A stretch of 64,000 nt of DNA from Macropodus opercularis (GCA_030770545.1 CM061091.1:1618501-1682500), one strand, 5' to 3'; shown: positions 11,605-26,199, counted from the first letter of the stretch. Numbers and translations are program-made. Notes: generated by a model not told the origin, from the letters alone.

Positions 11605-14600
11605 ATTCTGTTCTTACATCTAAATTTAAATGAGATATGTTGCAACTTCCAGCATTTCTTCTTTTTATGTTGAATTTCAAATGTTATTAGCTAGTAGGGA
11701 ATCGTGATCAGCAGCTTCTTATGAACAGTGATAGATTGTCTTTCCTAACTATAATTACAAGTCTTGAAAGTCAGTTGTTTTCTGTGCATGTTGGAATTGA
11801 ATTTGATGGGATAAGCTACACACACAGCCAAAGCTAATTTATGCAGTGTAAAATGGATTTAGAAGAAATATTTTCCCCAAAGATCTTGTGCTCAAGTAAT
11901 TTAATCCAAAGAGTTCAGTAAATTTAAACTTCTGTTGTCACTTTTCCAGCTTGAATTCAATGCAATGACACCTTTGGCCTTTTTCACAGACTGTGAGCAG
12001 CTTCCTCTGACACTACTGCACCTCTAGAGGTCAGATGAGGAAGGTCAGTGGTGCTTCATGGGGGGATTGGTGCCTTTTATAGAGCACAGCAGCTGCATCG
12101 AGTGGCCACAGTGAATGCAGATACAGATGCGGTTTTTCACAGTGCGGGGCTCGTGTTTTTGTTTGTTGTGTTTGCAGTGGTGACACTGAACGCCTCGCTT
12201 CCTCCTCCTGTTCATTATACTGAGGACCTGACTGCAATCTAAATCATTTATAATTACAATCGCTGCAATTCCTCAACATAATATGCGGCACTCCAACTCA
12301 CACTCCCTCGTGACATATTTTGTAAGACTCACAAACAAATGTCTTGTCTGTTTACCAATCATCTCAATTTGCCTCCTGTATTAGCATTGCCCTGATGTGG
12401 GTGTGTTTTAGTAATGTGATTAGCCAGGGGTGTTTTTCTAATTGCATTTCTCCTCTCTACATGAAATGAAAATTTCCCAGGCTTGAAATGTTTACAGTCA
12501 GGGCTGCTGCAGTTTGATATCTCGACAAGCTGAAATGTTTTGACGGCTGATGCGGGAACAGTAATGATGTGGAAGAAGTGAAGCTATCACACCTGAAATG
12601 GGATTTCGTGCGTCTCACATGTCTTAAGCCTGCAGTTTAGATATATGATGCTCATGTCGTTTGCTGCGTGAGTAGCTGCACCAGCATTTGAAGTAGTCTG
12701 TTCCCAAGTGGATACTTATTTTCTTATTCTTATGAAATTATTTCTGCAGTTTTCCATTACCCTGTGTCTCGGGAGAAAAGACATTACTATGAGGCATCTT
12801 CTCGCTGGAGAAATCAGGTTTTAACCAGGTGATTCAACCAGCGGAATCACTGAGGGCAGCTCCCTATTCAGATAAGCAGAAGAAAAGCATTTAACGTTAT
12901 CTGGTAACAGTTTGATCCTCGCTATTTAGCATTTATATAAACACTCTGGAAACAAACTAGATCGTGCTTTCAAGTATAACTTTAGTTTTTTCAAGACTGA
13001 TGAATTTATGAGCCATGTATAAACAGTTCATGAATAAGGAATAACACAGTGTGGCCCCAGAAGAGAGGAAATACTTCCATTGTGTACAAAACAAAGAGCG
13101 GCTCTGTGATACATTGAGCTAATTGCTTCCAGCATGAACGTAGTGACAATGCTAACAAGTCTGTGTTTAATATGTATAGTGTTTATAGGTTTACCATCCT
13201 ACCTGTGTGGTAGCAGGTAGCAGCCGTGGAAACATTTGCTAATTGGCACTAAACAGTAGACTACAGTACATCTGAGCATGGAGGCGGCAGACTCCAATCA
13301 AAAATGCCCCACTAGGAAAAGTTATTCTTGTCCATTCAGTCTATGAGAGACGTTAATGCTTTGTCCTAAATTTCAAATCAGCCATCAGTTAGTTTTTGAT
13401 AGTTTCTGCCTTTGAAACAAAAGAGACGATCATAATCATCTGTAAACAACACATGATGATCCTGAAGGTTCATTCTTCACTGTGGAAGTATGACCAGCTT
13501 GATTTGAATATTTACCCCAGTCACAGCTTCCTCACCAGATGGAGGACGAATGCTGTGTTTGCCATAAATACCCACTCTACAGCCAGGGTTGGGGTTTAAT
13601 TGTAACGCTTACTCGGCCTATATTATCTAAAACATGGATACGGGATGTTGGATTATAACTGGTGCCTGTCCGGTCTGGAATGTGGTTGTCGGTGTGAGTC
13701 ACCGATGTACAGGCGGTGCCCATGACTCATTTTTACGGCGCTAGCCCTCTCTGGGTCAGTGGGTGCAGTCTAGTCAGACTATAGCTCTCCATGAATTCCC
13801 TTTACAACGGCATTACCTCACGCTGACTTGTCCCAGAGTCTTCTCCACGGCTGCCCCGCTGCTCACCGGCTGCACTGGCATAAAAACGAGCGTCGTGTGG
13901 AGGTGAGTGCTTAGATGATCCTGGTTGGGATGAGCTACACTCTAGGTACGGTACCATCTGAAATGACACCGCGGAGCCAGGTACAGTACGAACCTCCAGC
14001 TTTTTCTAAGCGCGTGTTCTTGGCTTCTTTCTGCTTTTATGTGACAACACGCAGTCAGAACTCAGACCTGAACCCGCATGAGTTGCCATGTCAGATAGCA
14101 GCGTCCATTTCAAGGACATTTGAAATGTTTTGGCTCTAAAAAATCCCTCTTCACACCTGTTTGCTGATGTTTGTCAAAAAACTGTAAATGATAGGAAATA
14201 GTGAACTTTATCAGTAGATGAAACATGTTGGGGTGAAGGCAGTATAACAAGTGACAAGTCTTCCTCAGAACAGAATTGTGTTGAACATCACAGAGACGCT
14301 TAAGAGTATCTGAGGCCAGTTTTTCCTTTAATTATTTCCCATCACTGTCAGATTGAAACATTTTTGCTACAGGGCCTTTGTTGCAATTTGTGCTTGAACT
14401 CGAAGTTTTCACTAGCTGCAGAATCCGCTGTGAATCCCCGATGGTGTCAGATGGGTATTCAATTTCAATATTAAATCAAGGCGCAATCAGATGTCTGTTC
14501 AGCTGCTCCCAGAACTGGATCGACCAAACGTGAAATATTTGGTTTTATTTTACAGCGGATGAGCATAAAACGAATACGGTTACAAAATCCAACAGTGAAA

Positions 14601-15948
14601 TGTAAGTAGTAAGTAATTAGCTTTCACAGTTATTGATCTCAGTTTGAATCATTTATAGATCAGACTTGTGTCAGTATAGTTGTATGACAGTTTGATTTGC
14701 ACCTGTGCTGTAACCTCAATGAATGGCCAATAATTTGCATCACATATTGACCAGTGTCAGCATTTTCTATTGGTTTCCATCCAGAGTTATGATTATTTTT
14801 ATTTTAGTGGCATGTTCATTCATGAATTTTTAAATCAAGGTGCTTTAGTGCAAACCTCTGTATATTGTAACAACATATTATGTAAAATGTGAATTTTAAG
14901 TGAATTATTTCCTCTAGAAATTGAATTCCACCGGGTTACTGAGCACAGGAGGAGTCAGGCAGTGCACAGGAAAGAGACTCTATGTGAAGTCATTTTTGGA
15001 AAGTCAGTGCAAAGACTATAAAAAAATCAACTGCAGAAAGGAACAAAATGGCCACAAAGCTTCACAATATGACCAAACCATTACAAAGAAGTGTACAGTA
15101 AAAGTACAAGCTCAGGCTCAAAGCACTGTAAGCAAAATGACCGACAACACCACAAAAGGAGCCACGGTACAAAGGCTTCATACTGAAGAACATCTTTCCG
15201 TCTGTATGAGTGAAGTCAGTTGTTGTCTTGTTTCTTTACGTGCAGACAGATGGATTCTCTTGTTCATCATGTTGCAGCTTTTACATGAAGGGGAACGGTT
15301 CTTAAACCCCAGGCTCGGGAGGACGTCCAAGCGCCAGGTGTGCAGGATGTTTATCAGCGCAGGTATGTGGCTATGAAAGCCTTTCATCGTCTGACTGTCA
15401 TTATCAGGCTGCTTCCAGAAGAGATGACTGTGTAAATGAGCAAACTATGATTAAGACTTTGTCTAGGATTTAGTTTGAAAACCCACAGATTTCAGTTAAG
15501 TGCTTGTGCATAGATAATGATGACTGTTGTCTAGGAAATGCTTGTTTACAACTGAGATGACGGTTTTCTCTCCGCTCACCAAACTTGAACCAGATCTTCA
15601 GTAGATTAGCTGCTTGTGTTTGGCTGCTGTTGGAGGACGTGTTGGGGTCTGCTGGTCACTAACTTGTCTGTCTGCTGGTCGTCTCTCCTAAACCTTTACA
15701 CTACAAGCAACTCATTACTGTAATTGTACCAGGTCCATTAGTCTAAATCACTGTAAAATAAGCCAATGCAGCATATAACCAGCTACTCCTTCCACTGTTT
15801 CTACGCACATTATTGATAATGGGCTAATTCTGATACACACCACCATCAGCTTCCTAATCATTGTACAAAGTGCGGCTGGTGGCCTGCTGCTGTTATTGCT
15901 CTCGACATGTCTGTGGCAGGGTAATGTTCCCTCGAGGTGATAATAACG

Positions 15949-15981
15949 CGGGTTTACTGTGTAGCCCACACAGTAAACCCG
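15949..15981. repeat. Perfect 14-bp hairpin with 5-base loop
   Basis: CGGGTTTACTGTGT (15949-15962) is followed by AGCCC and then its exact reverse complement ACACAGTAAACCCG (15968-15981). The stem is mixed-sequence, not low-complexity. Pairing does not extend beyond the arms, so it is too short for a typical microRNA precursor. Confidence 0.9.
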
Positions 15982-17420
15982 ACAGAGACACATGGGTGGT
16001 TTTAAACATCCATACATCAGTTTTCAATATCGTGCTGCTGAGCCACACTTATTTTTATTCACTTTGACTCCGTGTCTCAAGCTAGCGCCACCGGAGTTAA
16101 CCTCACGGTGCTTTTCATCATCCGCAGCAACCAGCAAAGTGAAACAAACGGTGACGGTTTGAGGTGCATGGAAGATCTGTGAGCTGTTTGAAGTAGCTTC
16201 CAGCCGCGTCACAGAGCTTTTTATTAGGTATAAAGCAGGTGTAATAAACCGGACCACTGAGCGTGACCATCCCCGGAGCCTAGGATGGAGTTCATCAACA
16301 TGCATGTACTCTGAGCACTGTTTAGGTCCTGCCATCTGGAAGGCTCGTGTGCATGAAGGAATGGCATCGGCGTGCGCTCTGCAGAACTGCTTCCAGGGAG
16401 TTACCATGGTGATGGACGAGGTGGAAAGCAGCGCGTCCTGATAGTCACAGATAGTGCTGTATGTAGTGCAGGATGCTCCAGATATAGCCAGTAATGAAAA
16501 AAACCTCAGGGATGAAAAATATGGCTGGAGTGTGTTTTCTGTTCTGTCGTGTCTGGGTTTAATGTCCCAGTAAATGCCTTACAACACGGCCAAGTAACAT
16601 ATATTAGTTTAAGTAAATTCGTATATAACCATAGAATGTGACCTCTTCTGTTTCTGATCCTATATCATCTGAACCCGGGGCAGACAAAACAGCAGCTAAT
16701 GTACTGTCAGCGAGCAGGATATCGTAGTTATGAGGTAGATGCATCATGTCAGATATTATCGTCGCATGAAATGGCCTTCACCGGTTGTTATCACACGCAT
16801 TGCACCTACTCGGGACCTAAAGTTTTTGTTGGTAGCTTAAGATAAAATTGGTTAAAAAAAGTGTTTCTTCCACACAAGTTGGTCATGAAATGAGATTCGA
16901 TCATTACATTATACAAATATCAACAAACCGTTTTTCTGCATCCAGTACCGTGACCTGGAAACGGAGCAGAGAATGCAGAGCTCCAGCCAAGTGTAACGTG
17001 TAAAAGTTAGACAAAATACTAAAATGACTTATTGTTAAACGAGGGAGTCTGTGTGTTGGAGCTGTGTTATGTTCTAGGGGCCACACTGAAACAAAGTGAA
17101 AGTCTCCTGCTGTTTAAACTGTATCAATGGGAGCGCTGCTAATGGCCGCTCATATTTCACTGTGAGTAATTTCCCGCGGTGCAGCGGCTCTGCAGAACTT
17201 CCACAACTATCGCTAACTTTGTACAGGGGAATGTCCGTAATCTCCGTCTGAGTAGACGAGACTGAATTATTCAGAGGCCGAATAATGAGGCGCAATGAAC
17301 ATCGGGGGGAAAACATGATACCAAGAGGAAGGTGAGGTGTGACCAAAGACGACATCATTAACAGCTGAACAGGGCAGTGAAATACTCATCTGTGATAGAA
17401 CTACTGCACATTAGGCATAT

Positions 17421-17499
17421 GTATATATTTATATACATTTATATACATGTATATATAATATATACTGTATATGTATATATTTATATACATATACAGTCG
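17421..17499. repeat. AT dinucleotide-rich block with 16-bp near-palindrome
   Basis: Alternating TATA/TACA sequence. Within it ACTGTATATGTATATA (17464-17479) is followed after TT by its exact reverse complement (17482-17497). Such sequences can extrude as cruciforms and commonly vary in length. Confidence 0.88.
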
Positions 17500-18788
17500 T
17501 GCTAATAGTGGACTGTGTGGACAGGCCTGAGGCCCGTCTGGGGTTGGAAAACAAATGTACAACGACCCTACAGTCATGGTTGGCCTTGGCCAGAGTCTTC
17601 AAGGTTTTTCTGTCCCAGCGTATGAATAATGTAACAAAAGGGCTGGAGAAGTAACAGTGGTGACAGGGCTCTACACCGTGCGTCCGCTCAGATTTAGTTA
17701 CGGTGAGAAAGGCCGGTGTGGTGTTGAAATCGGTTATAGCAAGCTCATTCAGTCTGAACATGCCGTTACTCCGGGAAGACGAGTCGATTCCTCAGTAAAA
17801 ATGTGTGTAAATCATTTTGATAATTGTAAGTTCGGCTGCTGCTGTGCAAAATAAAAGAAATCCCCTAGAGAATTTGAAGGATGCTCAAGGAAAGTACCAC
17901 GAGTCTTTTCTGAGCCTGGACTTGTTGCTCTACCTACTGAATTCAAAACATTTTCATTTCATCAGTCGTTTGTTAAGTGCTCTTGACATTTTGTTTTGGA
18001 CGTTTGTACTCTTCTAAAACTATAAGAATTTTTACTTTTGAGCAATGATGTTTCCCGACTGCTGTAACAGCAGCTTTGCCTTACGAGATAACGTGCACGT
18101 AATCCTTGAGGGCCTTGAGTCATTGTTTAGACAGCACTTGGATCATATTTTTAAACCTCTGAGTCATTCATAGCATTAACCCAGGCTTACTTTTTGAATT
18201 TAATTCCCCACGTTCCCAATTAATCTTACAAAGTCAAGATAATACTCATTGTCATGAATTTTAGGGACAGAACAGAAAACCCAACGTCAGTGAGTCTTTA
18301 GGGTTTAATATTTGCATTCCATGTAACAGTAATATATTATAAGATATTTATTTAGCATCTTTAAGAACACAGCCCTTAAACCCTTAATTAAGATTAAGAT
18401 GGATATCCAAGTCTTAAAACGTGAAGAGATTAAATTCTTATTAGCAGAGGAATGTTTGTTTGTTTTGTTTGCAGGGAAATGTTTTAGAATTGATGAGGTT
18501 TATGAGCAGGTAGAGGAGATTGTGACACGTGAATTCATTCGTTTACGCATCCGAGCTTCCTGCCTCCACCGGTTCTGCTTCAAGCTGCTGGTGTGCATCA
18601 GTCAAATGCGCTTTAAAGGACTAACAGGCCGTTTCCACCAGCACATGTTGTGGTCTTAACATTGTATTGTTTCATGCACCACGTTTTAGTTAGCATCAGA
18701 TTTAAGGGCTGTTAGTGGTTCCTCTCCACAACCGTGTTATCACCTTGTTCATATCACACGATGTACAAGAGCAATCAAGGTGTCTTAC

Positions 18789-18863
18789 CTTATCTTGATA
18801 GATGAAGAAAAGCATGATGGACAGTATTTCCAGGAGAAAGATGAGCAGGAGGAGGATGAAGAA
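18789..18863 (-). CDS. tspan4: tspan4 coding exon 3 (TM3)
   Basis: This 75-base exon encodes 25 residues (86-110), from FFILLLLIFL to FFIYQDK. The acceptor is TCCACAG and the donor is AAG followed by GTAAGA. It is almost entirely hydrophobic and forms transmembrane segment 3 (about 82-107 with the end of the preceding exon). The acidic residue E97 within the membrane is typical of tetraspanin segment 3. The ending YQDK corresponds to YTDK in human TSPAN4 as recalled. A long open frame on the opposite strand across this exon is an antisense shadow of it. Confidence 0.94.
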
Positions 18864-20100
18864 CTGTGGAGACACAAAGGGAAGAATTTATCAATGTGTA
18901 GGGAGGAGACAACACAGGCTGCGATAACGATCATCTGTCTGTGGAGAGTAGGACATTTGTTAAAGGGAAATGTTAGAAAGAAATTAAAGAAATGGCCACA
19001 GAGTGTCAAGGAGAAGGAGTGGGGGGAGTTAAGAGTATGTAGGGACTGTACTTCAATCAGCCTCAATATTTCTCACTGGCAGGTAGCGAGAGCAGAGACG
19101 AAGGGAGGAGGAGCCTTCAGACGGGGAGAGGTGATATACAGCTTTCCTCTGTCCACTTTTAAATCCGTTAAAGGAGCCACGTTTTATTCTCCACACGTTC
19201 CCGCCCACCCTCCCCTCCGTAGCGGCTTGATGGCTGATACATCTTCTTCTCGTGGGCCCATGCGAGTGCTTAAAAAGGGTTACGAGCTCATCCGTCAGCT
19301 GCCCCGCTCCGTCTCACACGGGAGTGATTGTCTGAACCACAGAGGGGGAAATATTTTGAGAGACAATGGCACAGCGCTGAAGACGGTTACAAGAAGATCT
19401 TGATGAATGCACTAAATTATCATTTGACGACTTTAGAGGAGCATATTTATTTTTGGAGAACAAGACTAAAGTAAATTGGTGCCGAGAGGTTTGGTAATCC
19501 CTGCATGTAACATATAACAAGGAGGTAAACACGCTCACGCCTTCCTTACAGTTAATGCAAAGCTGAATATGACCTCTTCCAGTTCTACAAGTTAATAAAT
19601 AAGGTTTTGACTTTCTGTAGTTTAGGCTGAACTACAGCCATTGTAACTTGGAAGTTTTAGATACATTGCTACTGAGTCAGTCATTCACCTGAATGAGTCT
19701 TTTATGTATTTAATTTAATTTTCTTTGCCTTTATGCTAAACAATCTTCACCGCTTGGGCGTTGAAAATACAGTTAGAGTCCACCACAACATTAATGAGCA
19801 ACCGGACCAGTCGAACCACAAGCTGCGAGGCGCTGAGTTCTGAGACCTGTAGTGATTTGTTTAAAGAGGCTTCACAGGAAGTGAAATGAGCTTTTAACGT
19901 TTCTCTTTGCCGTATATCTATGGATGTTAAGAGGCTAACGTGTACGTTCCACCATTAACGCCATTAGACTGTGATACGCCTTCATGCAAGCATCCTGGCC
20001 TTATTTTGACGGTGAGCCACAGAAAGAGTGAGGTTATCTCAGCGTAAAAACAGATTTCTAAAGCAGAGATGTTGTTTTTCAAAGACATCATGGCTACACG

Positions 20101-20112
20101 TTTTTTTTTTTT
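20101..20112. repeat. T12 homopolymer
   Basis: Twelve consecutive T on the plus strand within intron 2. Confidence 0.9.
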
Positions 20113-23100
20113 GGGTTGACAGTGGATGTGTGCGTTGCTAGTTCACAAGACTGGCATCCAGCAGTGCTGTCAGTTACCCCCGAGGTCTTTTTGGCAGCAC
20201 CTGCATGAATGAATCACTGAGCGTGGAAAGGATGAAAGCCTCTGAGGCAACTCTGGAAGGTGAGAGAGCAACTAGGTAACACACCAATGGCAGGATACAG
20301 CCCACGGTGCGTTTCAGAGCATCTCCTGAAAAGAGCATGATGTGAGTCAAATAACCCTCTGAAATTAATTTCTATTGTTCTGTCAGGCGCCGTCGTCTGA
20401 ATGTTACGCTTTGTGTTCTGTAAAATTCCTATCAGGTGATTTTCTTAGGTGTTTATCAAAGCTAAATAAATATGTTTCACTATGGATGTGGAAAATGTCC
20501 CTTTTGCTGGTTTAAGCATGTAGCAGTTCACCACATAATGTAAAGCCCGTCTGTCTTGACAAGTAACTGAGGTCGTCTTCGATGGACCACAGGCAGTGGC
20601 CAGACCCCATGGAATCATTTGATAGGATAACGTGTTTTTTTATGCAGCACAAGAAGGATGTTGAATCAGCTTAAGGATTTTCAAACACGGCTTACTGTTA
20701 GAACATACGTTGCACAAATGACTGTAAATGATTAAAATTCATTAGTGAACTGTGGGGGAAGGCCAATAATGATGAAGGCAATAACTATACACCAATTAAG
20801 TCAAATGCTTACGAATGAGTTTCCCTTCTTCGTGAAAAATAATTTGTTTAAAGATGCAACTTCCCAGCCATGTTAATAATCATGAAAACATCCCAGCAGC
20901 TGAACCATCTCTTTCTCTGAGCAAAAAGGGGTTTTAATTGAGACATAAAATAAAAACACAGAATCATTTGTTCCAAATTGCTTTGCAAAGCTGTGGCGTA
21001 ACAAGGCTGTAATGTTGCACTGGCTTGTGTGTCAGACCCAGCAGGCAGTAAAAATACATTTGCATCTGCTCTTCTGTTTTAAGTGCGGTAGTTTGTCTTT
21101 AAGGTTTGTTTAAATGGACAGTGATACAGTATGTGACAGCTAAAAAATAAAACCGAATTCAGGGCTGCTTTGTGGGGCTGTGCAGCAGAAGACTCGCGTG
21201 ATAAATTATCATAAACAAAGACCCAGATCCCATTACAGAAGGACCAAAGCAGGCTCAATATGCTCTCCCTCAGTTGCCATTATTCAAACTGAAATACATT
21301 ATTTTTGCAACAGTGACTTCCAGCAGCATAACAGGGGGAATTTATAGGAGAACAGAAGGAACAAAACAAGGTTAGAACCAGTTTATAGGCAGCAAAGAGA
21401 TGACAGTTTCTAAACGGATACCAACAAGTGCTTTGTTCAGACAGTCGACTCATTTACAAACGAATCTTTGTAACTTATTGGTTCAGGACCCGCTTCCTCT
21501 AGCGTAAAGGCTCTTTGGCCACGGTTTAAATGGCCGGGCAAACATTTATCATCTGTTAAAAGCAAGTAAAAATACATTTAAACATTGGACTTCATATTTT
21601 AAGTGTGCGTCTAAAATCCTACAAACTGAAACGTTAAGGTTTGAACTGTACGCGTTTCCTGATACTCATCATTTATTCTGATGGACCTTTACCGTTAGTC
21701 CACTGCAGTTTATTGTGAAATATACTTTCTCTCATTACATTCATCTGACAGTCACTGTGCAGACGCAGAGCAGCAGTGTAGGAATTTAACATTTCATTTA
21801 ACCTTCACTGAAAGCATAAATGTGAAATGAATTAACAAATGTTGCTGTTAAGGAGAACAAACTGGGGCCATTGAGTCCAAGGAGAGACTCTCAAAGTAAG
21901 AAATGAAAACACACAAACATGCGCAGCTGCAGAATAAACTTCATAAAATGAATAAATGGTTGTAGAATTAAACAAAAGAGAAAAAAACACACAACTGAAA
22001 TCTCAGGTTTGGGTTTTTGAGCCATCGAACTGGGGACAGAGTGAAATCAGCTCCGTTGGCTCTAACAAATATATTAACAAACATCTCCTTACGATTCATT
22101 TCTAGACATGTTTCAGACTTTGCAGTTTAAATCACATCTACGTTCTGTATAACTTCTATGTTTTAATGTTATTTTTAGATTTTTATTATCATTAAATGCT
22201 CTGTTTCTGAATCCAGTACGTGTGTGGATGTACCAGGCCAGAACGTTTGGGCTTTAGACTTACTCTGGTTTCAGATTATATCTATAGTGACGGTAACGGA
22301 TGGATGGATGTTGTCGCCTGCTGTCCTGGGAGCCTTGTGAGATATTCCCCTGAACATCTGTCTCTTTGGCCACAAACATAAACGTTGCTCAGGAAGACAT
22401 GAGAGTAAAGCAGAGCCGTGAGCGTCTACACCGGACAGATAAACAATGAGCTGGAACTCACTGTGAAGCTCTCTGAAGCCGAGCAGATCTACAGATTTGT
22501 GTCACACGTCATTTTCTCATATGTCACTTAGCTTTTACCGCTGTGCACGTCCCTATATAAGAGAAATCGCACTTGCCATTAAGCTCCGTAGCTTGTAGGA
22601 AGGCTACCTACAACCTGAAAATCCTCACGCTGATCATGTTTTGCAAGCAGAGCGACGGCAGGATGATACATTTTTAGCCCCGAGACGTCTTATTATAAAC
22701 ACTGAGGACTTACCACCACGAAAGTCGTATAGTTTTGCTTTTCTCGCCACCTGCACGAGCTTACGACTTACAGACAACACTGAAATAGGTAATAGGGTAA
22801 CGGTGTGCGTATAATCATAGTCTATCACCGATAAAATTCAGTGGTCCTTTTAAAGCCACTCACTTCCAGTTGTGGGCTGATGTCCTGCAGGTTTTGCTTC
22901 TATAAGAATTAATGAAGCGCAGCTGGTGTGCGACTCAACCGGCTCCTGCAGGGAGGAACAGAAACCTGCAGGGCACCGTCTCTGAGGACAGGAACCGAGC
23001 TCCTTAGGGCTGAGATTCAAGTGTTTCCATGTCTGCAGCTTGTTTTATTGCAGCAGCACGTAGCACAATAAACTATGCTGCAATTAGTCTCTGGAGACGC

Positions 23101-26100
23101 GGGATTTACGTTGCGGTGTTTACTCTGCGTTTAAGCAGACTTTAATATAGCAGAAGAACTTCCAGCGTTTATTGGCTGAATGCAGATACCAGCGTACAGA
23201 ACACAGCCCACAGCCCGTTGCGTTCACTCATGCTGTGTTTTTCTATGTTCACCCATCAGTGCTGATGTCGCGGGACTTGGATTGAGAATACGTGTGGTCA
23301 AAGTTCATGTGCAGGCACTGATTGCATGCTGATCCTGTGCAGCGTGTGTGGAAGGGTTCACGTTAGACATCCAGTTCATCGTCTCTGTAATCAATACCTT
23401 TGGCGGTTGCGCTGCCTGTTGTGTTCACGGAGCAGCGTTTAGTCGATAACTGTGTTCGGTATCGTAGAAGAATCTGTTTCTTTCTTTTCCATCTCGGTGA
23501 TCTCACCTTTATGAGTCACCTGTGGGCTGGTTAGGTCATAGGCTCACTGCTCCTCCTGCACGAGCACTGACTGCCTGAACTCACTGGTGTGAAACATGAC
23601 TTTAATTATCCAGTAATTACTGTTATGAAAGATTAATACCTGGTGACACCCTCTGTCCCCCAAATCACTGTTATTTTCTACTTAAGGAGACAGGTATTGG
23701 ATTTTCCTCCCAAATCATCGGTAGTGTGTTAGACTCAGATGAGTGGACTGTCTGCTGTTGTTACTGCTGGTATTCTCAGTAATTGCCCAAAATAGACCTC
23801 AGGATTCTTCTCTGACTTTTCTTTTTAAGCTTGGTGACAAAAAGGTTTAAGAACACAGACATCAGACGAGTCGCGGGCCCCTGCAGTACATTGGCATTTA
23901 TATAAAATGATTTCAGAGTGCACTAGTGTGTTTTGCAGTAAAAAATGGATGAAGTCATGGATGTGGAATCAGCGTAGCTTATACATTTTGCAGCGGGGAC
24001 TGAAGGTCTAGCTGGAAGTACAGTTTTCTTGTTAGTGTTAAACTAGGATGACGGAAGCCACTTGGTGGTGCTTCCTGGTCACCACGCTCTCACCTTCATG
24101 CATCACTGGTCGTTTTGGCAGAACCAGGACTTGATTCAGAACCGCTTTGATGAAACCAAACCATCCTAATGTCTTAGTGGAGCCAGCCAGGTGTTATCAC
24201 AGGTGTTGTAGTAATGTTGTTCGGCTGCTATTCAATACTTTATAATGAAATGAAATGTTTGAAGTTGAAGCCAGTTAAAAGAAGAAGCTAATAGAGAAAA
24301 CAGATTCACTTCAACTTGAAAAAGCAGCAGCACAGCATCCACAACCTGAAATCTGCTGCAACGCCGCTGCCACATATCAACACAGGTCATAATATTTCTT
24401 ACTGTGGTCTGTCTGGAAGCGTAAGCAGGCTAAAAGCAGCTGATGCATCCAAAAGGCCATCAGTCGTTTGCCAGGACGCGACAGTGGTTCCTCAAATCCC
24501 TCATCAGTGATCAACATGCTAATTAGCCCTGAAACCTGACGGGAGAGTCTTTTTTAATGTCCATGAAGAACGGCTGCTCTGTCACTCACTGAAGCAGACT
24601 TATAATTCACCCGGGCTCGTTATGTTACGGCGCAGGAATTGGTTTGGTCATAGTGGAGAAAATGTCATGGATCATGCTAATGATCAACATGAAGACTCAT
24701 TCCCACAGGGCTCATAATTGCTTACTCCTGCTGTGCCATTTTTCTAATGATTAATTCTATTTTTCCCCACACAGAATTATTCTTTCTGATAAATGCTGTG
24801 CGGCGCCGCTGCTTGATTGCATGAGTTTGTTTCTTTATCAAAGTACGGATCAGGCTTCACGTCGTATCAGGGAAACGTATTTGAAACTGGAGCTCAGTTG
24901 TACAAGTTGTGTTTTTTGAAATAATTGTCCTTATTTGCAACTTTAATGAGTTTATTTCTCTTTTACAAACAGTCTCATTGTGAGCTTGTACCCAGAACAT
25001 TCACTACTGCTGACAGTTCGTACAGAACGTAACCTTAGACAAAAGACAAACATTGGACCGTGACCATTTACTTCATCTATCACGACTAACTGTGACTAAT
25101 CCCACAGTTTCAGCCTTAAATCTGCTACAGCAGGATGTAGTCACATTGTGTTTGCAGCATTTTGATGAATTTAAGTGCCAGATAGTGGGCTGCTACATAT
25201 TTCTACTGTTCATTAAGTTTTTCACAACCAACACACAAGTTCACACAATGTTGACTAAGACGGAGGAGTTGAAATGACTTGAAATGCAGTTTTACAAAGA
25301 AAAAGCTAATCTGTGCAATTTACCATAAATCTTTTTTTGACATCTTGTACTTGATTGTCGTGATACACAGTAGTTTGTCTCTACTTCTGCAGCCGTTGGA
25401 AAATGTCTAAAGTTTAATTCCTTCGAAATGGAAGATGTCAACATTGTTTTGACAACATATTGGTTAGTTCGTGGTCGTGTGTTGCTGCTGTCAGACTGGC
25501 AACAGCTGTTAAACGGCCAAATGAACAAGGAGGAGATGTTCAGCTGAGATTAGTGAAGCAAGAAAAATAGCTCTAGGTGTTAAACTGTAACAAAAACATG
25601 TTGTTGAGATTCTGGCCTGGTGGACACATGTTTAAATCCACAAATAGCCTCTAAATGTGCTAACGTTTTCTCCCTGGAGCTCGCAGACTTGACCGGATGA
25701 ACATCCTGGTGGGGCCCTGGGGCAAGAACTTGCTTCTAAAGACTCTTGCTGCTCATGGCACTATCCTCATCTCTCCTGGCACCTAGAAACCGACCAGTAG
25801 GCCAAAGCTTAGTTACTGCTCAAAGTAATGCATCTGGATAATTCAGTAGCATTAACATGTCAAGGACTAATTCAGAGTTGCAGTGTTTGACTGTGTTTGA
25901 CTTGGTTATCGTCTACACCATCGCTAACACAGTTCTCGGCTCTGCCTTCATTCAGCCTGTTCTCTCCCTGCTTTTGGACTTATCCTCTAAATGCTGTATG
26001 TTTGTTCACATGACGGATTTCTCGGTTTCCATATGTCTCCTTTCCTCCGGCCTTGTCTCCTAATTATCGCCTCTGGGTTTGACACCCTAGCGTTTCAGTG

Positions 26101-26199
26101 TTTCTGGGCTGACGCTGGGACTGAGCCTGTTTTTACATCCTGGGGCAAGATGTTGTCAGGCTTCTAATGACCAGAGGTCCAGACAGTCCCACTAGTTGC

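Larger units (their letters stand above)
7798..18788 (-). other. tspan4: tspan4 intron between coding exons 3 and 4 (11 kb)
   Basis: Bounded by GTAAGA and TTCTCAG. It contains two strong inverted repeats (15949-15981 and 17464-17497), an AT-rich dinucleotide block near 17.42-17.50 kb, a decayed repeat fragment at 8.84-8.91 kb, short (ATT)n at 11.59 kb and a 12-base A run at 7954. The 151-codon plus-strand frame at 14921-15376 has no recognisable domain and is probably chance. Confidence 0.85.

Noticed and set aside
14921..15376. 151-codon plus-strand open frame
   Set aside because: Starts at a non-ATG codon, has no recognisable domain and lies inside a tspan4 intron. Composition looks like intron sequence.
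18780..19403. 207-codon plus-strand open frame
   Set aside because: Its first part is the exact antisense of tspan4 exon 3, and the rest runs through intron sequence without domains.
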